Below, piece by piece: positions 5,051 through 5,693 of a stretch of 5,693 bases of DNA. The position numbers and the translations under genes are program-made. The DNA is taken from contig JAPLUA010000080.1 of assembly GCA_026397855.1 (NCBI GenBank), positions 1 through 5,693 of the forward strand, written 5' to 3'. This DNA comes from Verrucomicrobiota bacterium (lineage in GTDB: Bacteria; Verrucomicrobiota; Verrucomicrobiia; Limisphaerales; UBA8199). Below the pieces are notes generated by a model, which worked only from the letters and a program-made list of their open reading frames with translations, had not been told where the DNA came from and searched no databases. Positions within the stretch are counted from its first letter, which is position 1; each line of letters opens with the position of its first letter.

Positions 5051-5693
5051 CTACAGCACCAGCTTGTAGCCAACCCCGTGGACGGTCAGGAGGTGCCTGG
5101 GCTCGTCGCCGCTGTCGCCGAGCTTCCTGCGCAACTGGACGATCACCTGGTCCAGGGTGCGGGTGGTGCCGTAGTAATTGTAGCCCCAGACTTCGTTCAG
5201 CAGGCGGTCGCGCGAGAGCACTTCGCCGGGATGCGCGTAAAACAACTGCAGGAGCTTAAGCTCCCTGGCGGTCAGCTCCTCGGCCTTCTTCCCGCGCTTC
5301 AATTCAAAGGTCTTCGGGTCAATGGTGGCATTGCCAATCTGAAACGCCGCTTGCCCGGGAGTCCCGGATGCGGAGGGCGGCGTCGCGCGCCGCAGCAGCG
5401 CATGAATTCGCGCCAGTAGCTCGCGCACGCCGAAGGGCTTTGTGACGTAATCATCCGCCCCGAGGTCCAGGCCCACCACCTTGTCGAGTTCCTGACCCTT
5501 GGCGGTGAGCATGAGGATGGGCGTCGTAGCTTTGCGGGCGCGAAGTTGCTTGCAGATGTCGTATCCGCTCAGGCCCGGCAGCATCACATCCAGCAGCAGC
5601 AGTCCCGGTTGGTGCTTCGCAAAGGCTTCGAGCGCCTGGTCGCCTCGGCTGCATACCGCGACATCAAAGCCGTCGCTCTGCAATACCTCCTGC
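5051..5693 (-). CDS. OmpR/PhoB-family DNA-binding response regulator (N-terminus beyond window)
   Basis: This is a two-component transcription factor: a sensor kinase phosphorylates its receiver domain, which then controls DNA binding by the C-terminal winged helix. In the window 213 codons are visible, ending at a TAG (5051-5053). The receiver domain shows the phospho-acceptor Asp in LLLLDVMLPG (codon 5588-5590), the switch Thr in MLTAKG, GADDYVTKPF with its conserved Lys, and a linker with Pro, Ser and Gly. The Trans_Reg_C domain runs from about LTARELKLLQLF to HGVGYKLVL and includes WGYNYYGTTRTLDQVIVQLRRKLG. The frame stays open to the right edge (reading QEVLQSDGFDV), and about 20-25 residues, including the acidic pair near the N-terminus, lie outside. 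A TTG at 5681-5683 could be taken as a start, but this would delete the first strand and helix of the receiver. No kinase gene is seen; it may lie to the right. Confidence 0.95.
   Translation of the reverse strand, partial: QEVLQSDGFDVAVCSRGDQALEAFAKHQPGLLLLDVMLPGLSGYDICKQLRARKATTPILMLTAKGQELDKVVGLDLGADDYVTKPFGVRELLARIHALLRRATPPSASGTPGQAAFQIGNATIDPKTFELKRGKKAEELTARELKLLQLFYAHPGEVLSRDRLLNEVWGYNYYGTTRTLDQVIVQLRRKLGDSGDEPRHLLTVHGVGYKLVL

Noticed and set aside
5681..5691. TTG start with a nearby AGGAGG for the response regulator
   Set aside because: The AGGAGG is only two bases from the TTG, too close to act as a ribosome site, and this start would remove the first strand and helix of the receiver domain. 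The frame remains open to the window edge.

Overview
The window is a GC-rich bacterial chromosome fragment with four protein genes. Two are cut by the window edges. The mix is a circularly permuted ATP-grasp protein, a class II Fic protein, an exported D-aminoacylase-type amidohydrolase and an OmpR-family response regulator. Together with start codons that lack clear Shine-Dalgarno sequences, it would fit a soil or freshwater Gram-negative lineage such as Verrucomicrobiota or Acidobacteriota. That placement is inference only; nothing here is diagnostic for a phylum.

Layout. Bases 1-1400 (minus strand) encode almost all of a circularly permuted type 2 ATP-grasp protein, missing only its extreme C-terminus. 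Bases 1401-1915 are a 515-base divergent intergenic region with no convincing gene. Its right end, next to the fic start, is AT-rich and holds a run of inverted repeats. Bases 1916-3262 (plus strand) encode a 448-residue Fic protein with an intact catalytic motif, an N-terminal-side inhibitory motif and a basic, winged-helix-like C-terminus. Bases 3263-3400 are a short convergent spacer with a bulged hairpin. Bases 3401-5002 (minus strand) encode a signal-peptide-bearing D-aminoacylase-like metallohydrolase. After a 48-base gap, bases 5051-5693 (minus strand) encode the C-terminal nine-tenths of a DNA-binding response regulator that begins beyond the window.

How the genes may work together. 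The response regulator and the amidohydrolase lie in the same direction and close together. They may be co-transcribed, although the gap contains both a GC-rich hairpin and a possible -10 element for the downstream gene. The fic gene stands alone: it is divergent from the ATP-grasp gene, convergent with the amidohydrolase, and has no antitoxin gene beside it. This agrees with a Fic protein that carries its inhibitory helix in cis.

The most interesting part is the fic control region (about 1760-1915). It contains two helically phased direct repeats and four successive inverted repeats. The last, a perfect 8+8 base repeat, ends 11 bases before the fic ATG. With the probable DNA-binding tail of the protein, this suggests an autoregulated AMP-transferase. 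No wholly new system can be demonstrated from this sequence alone.
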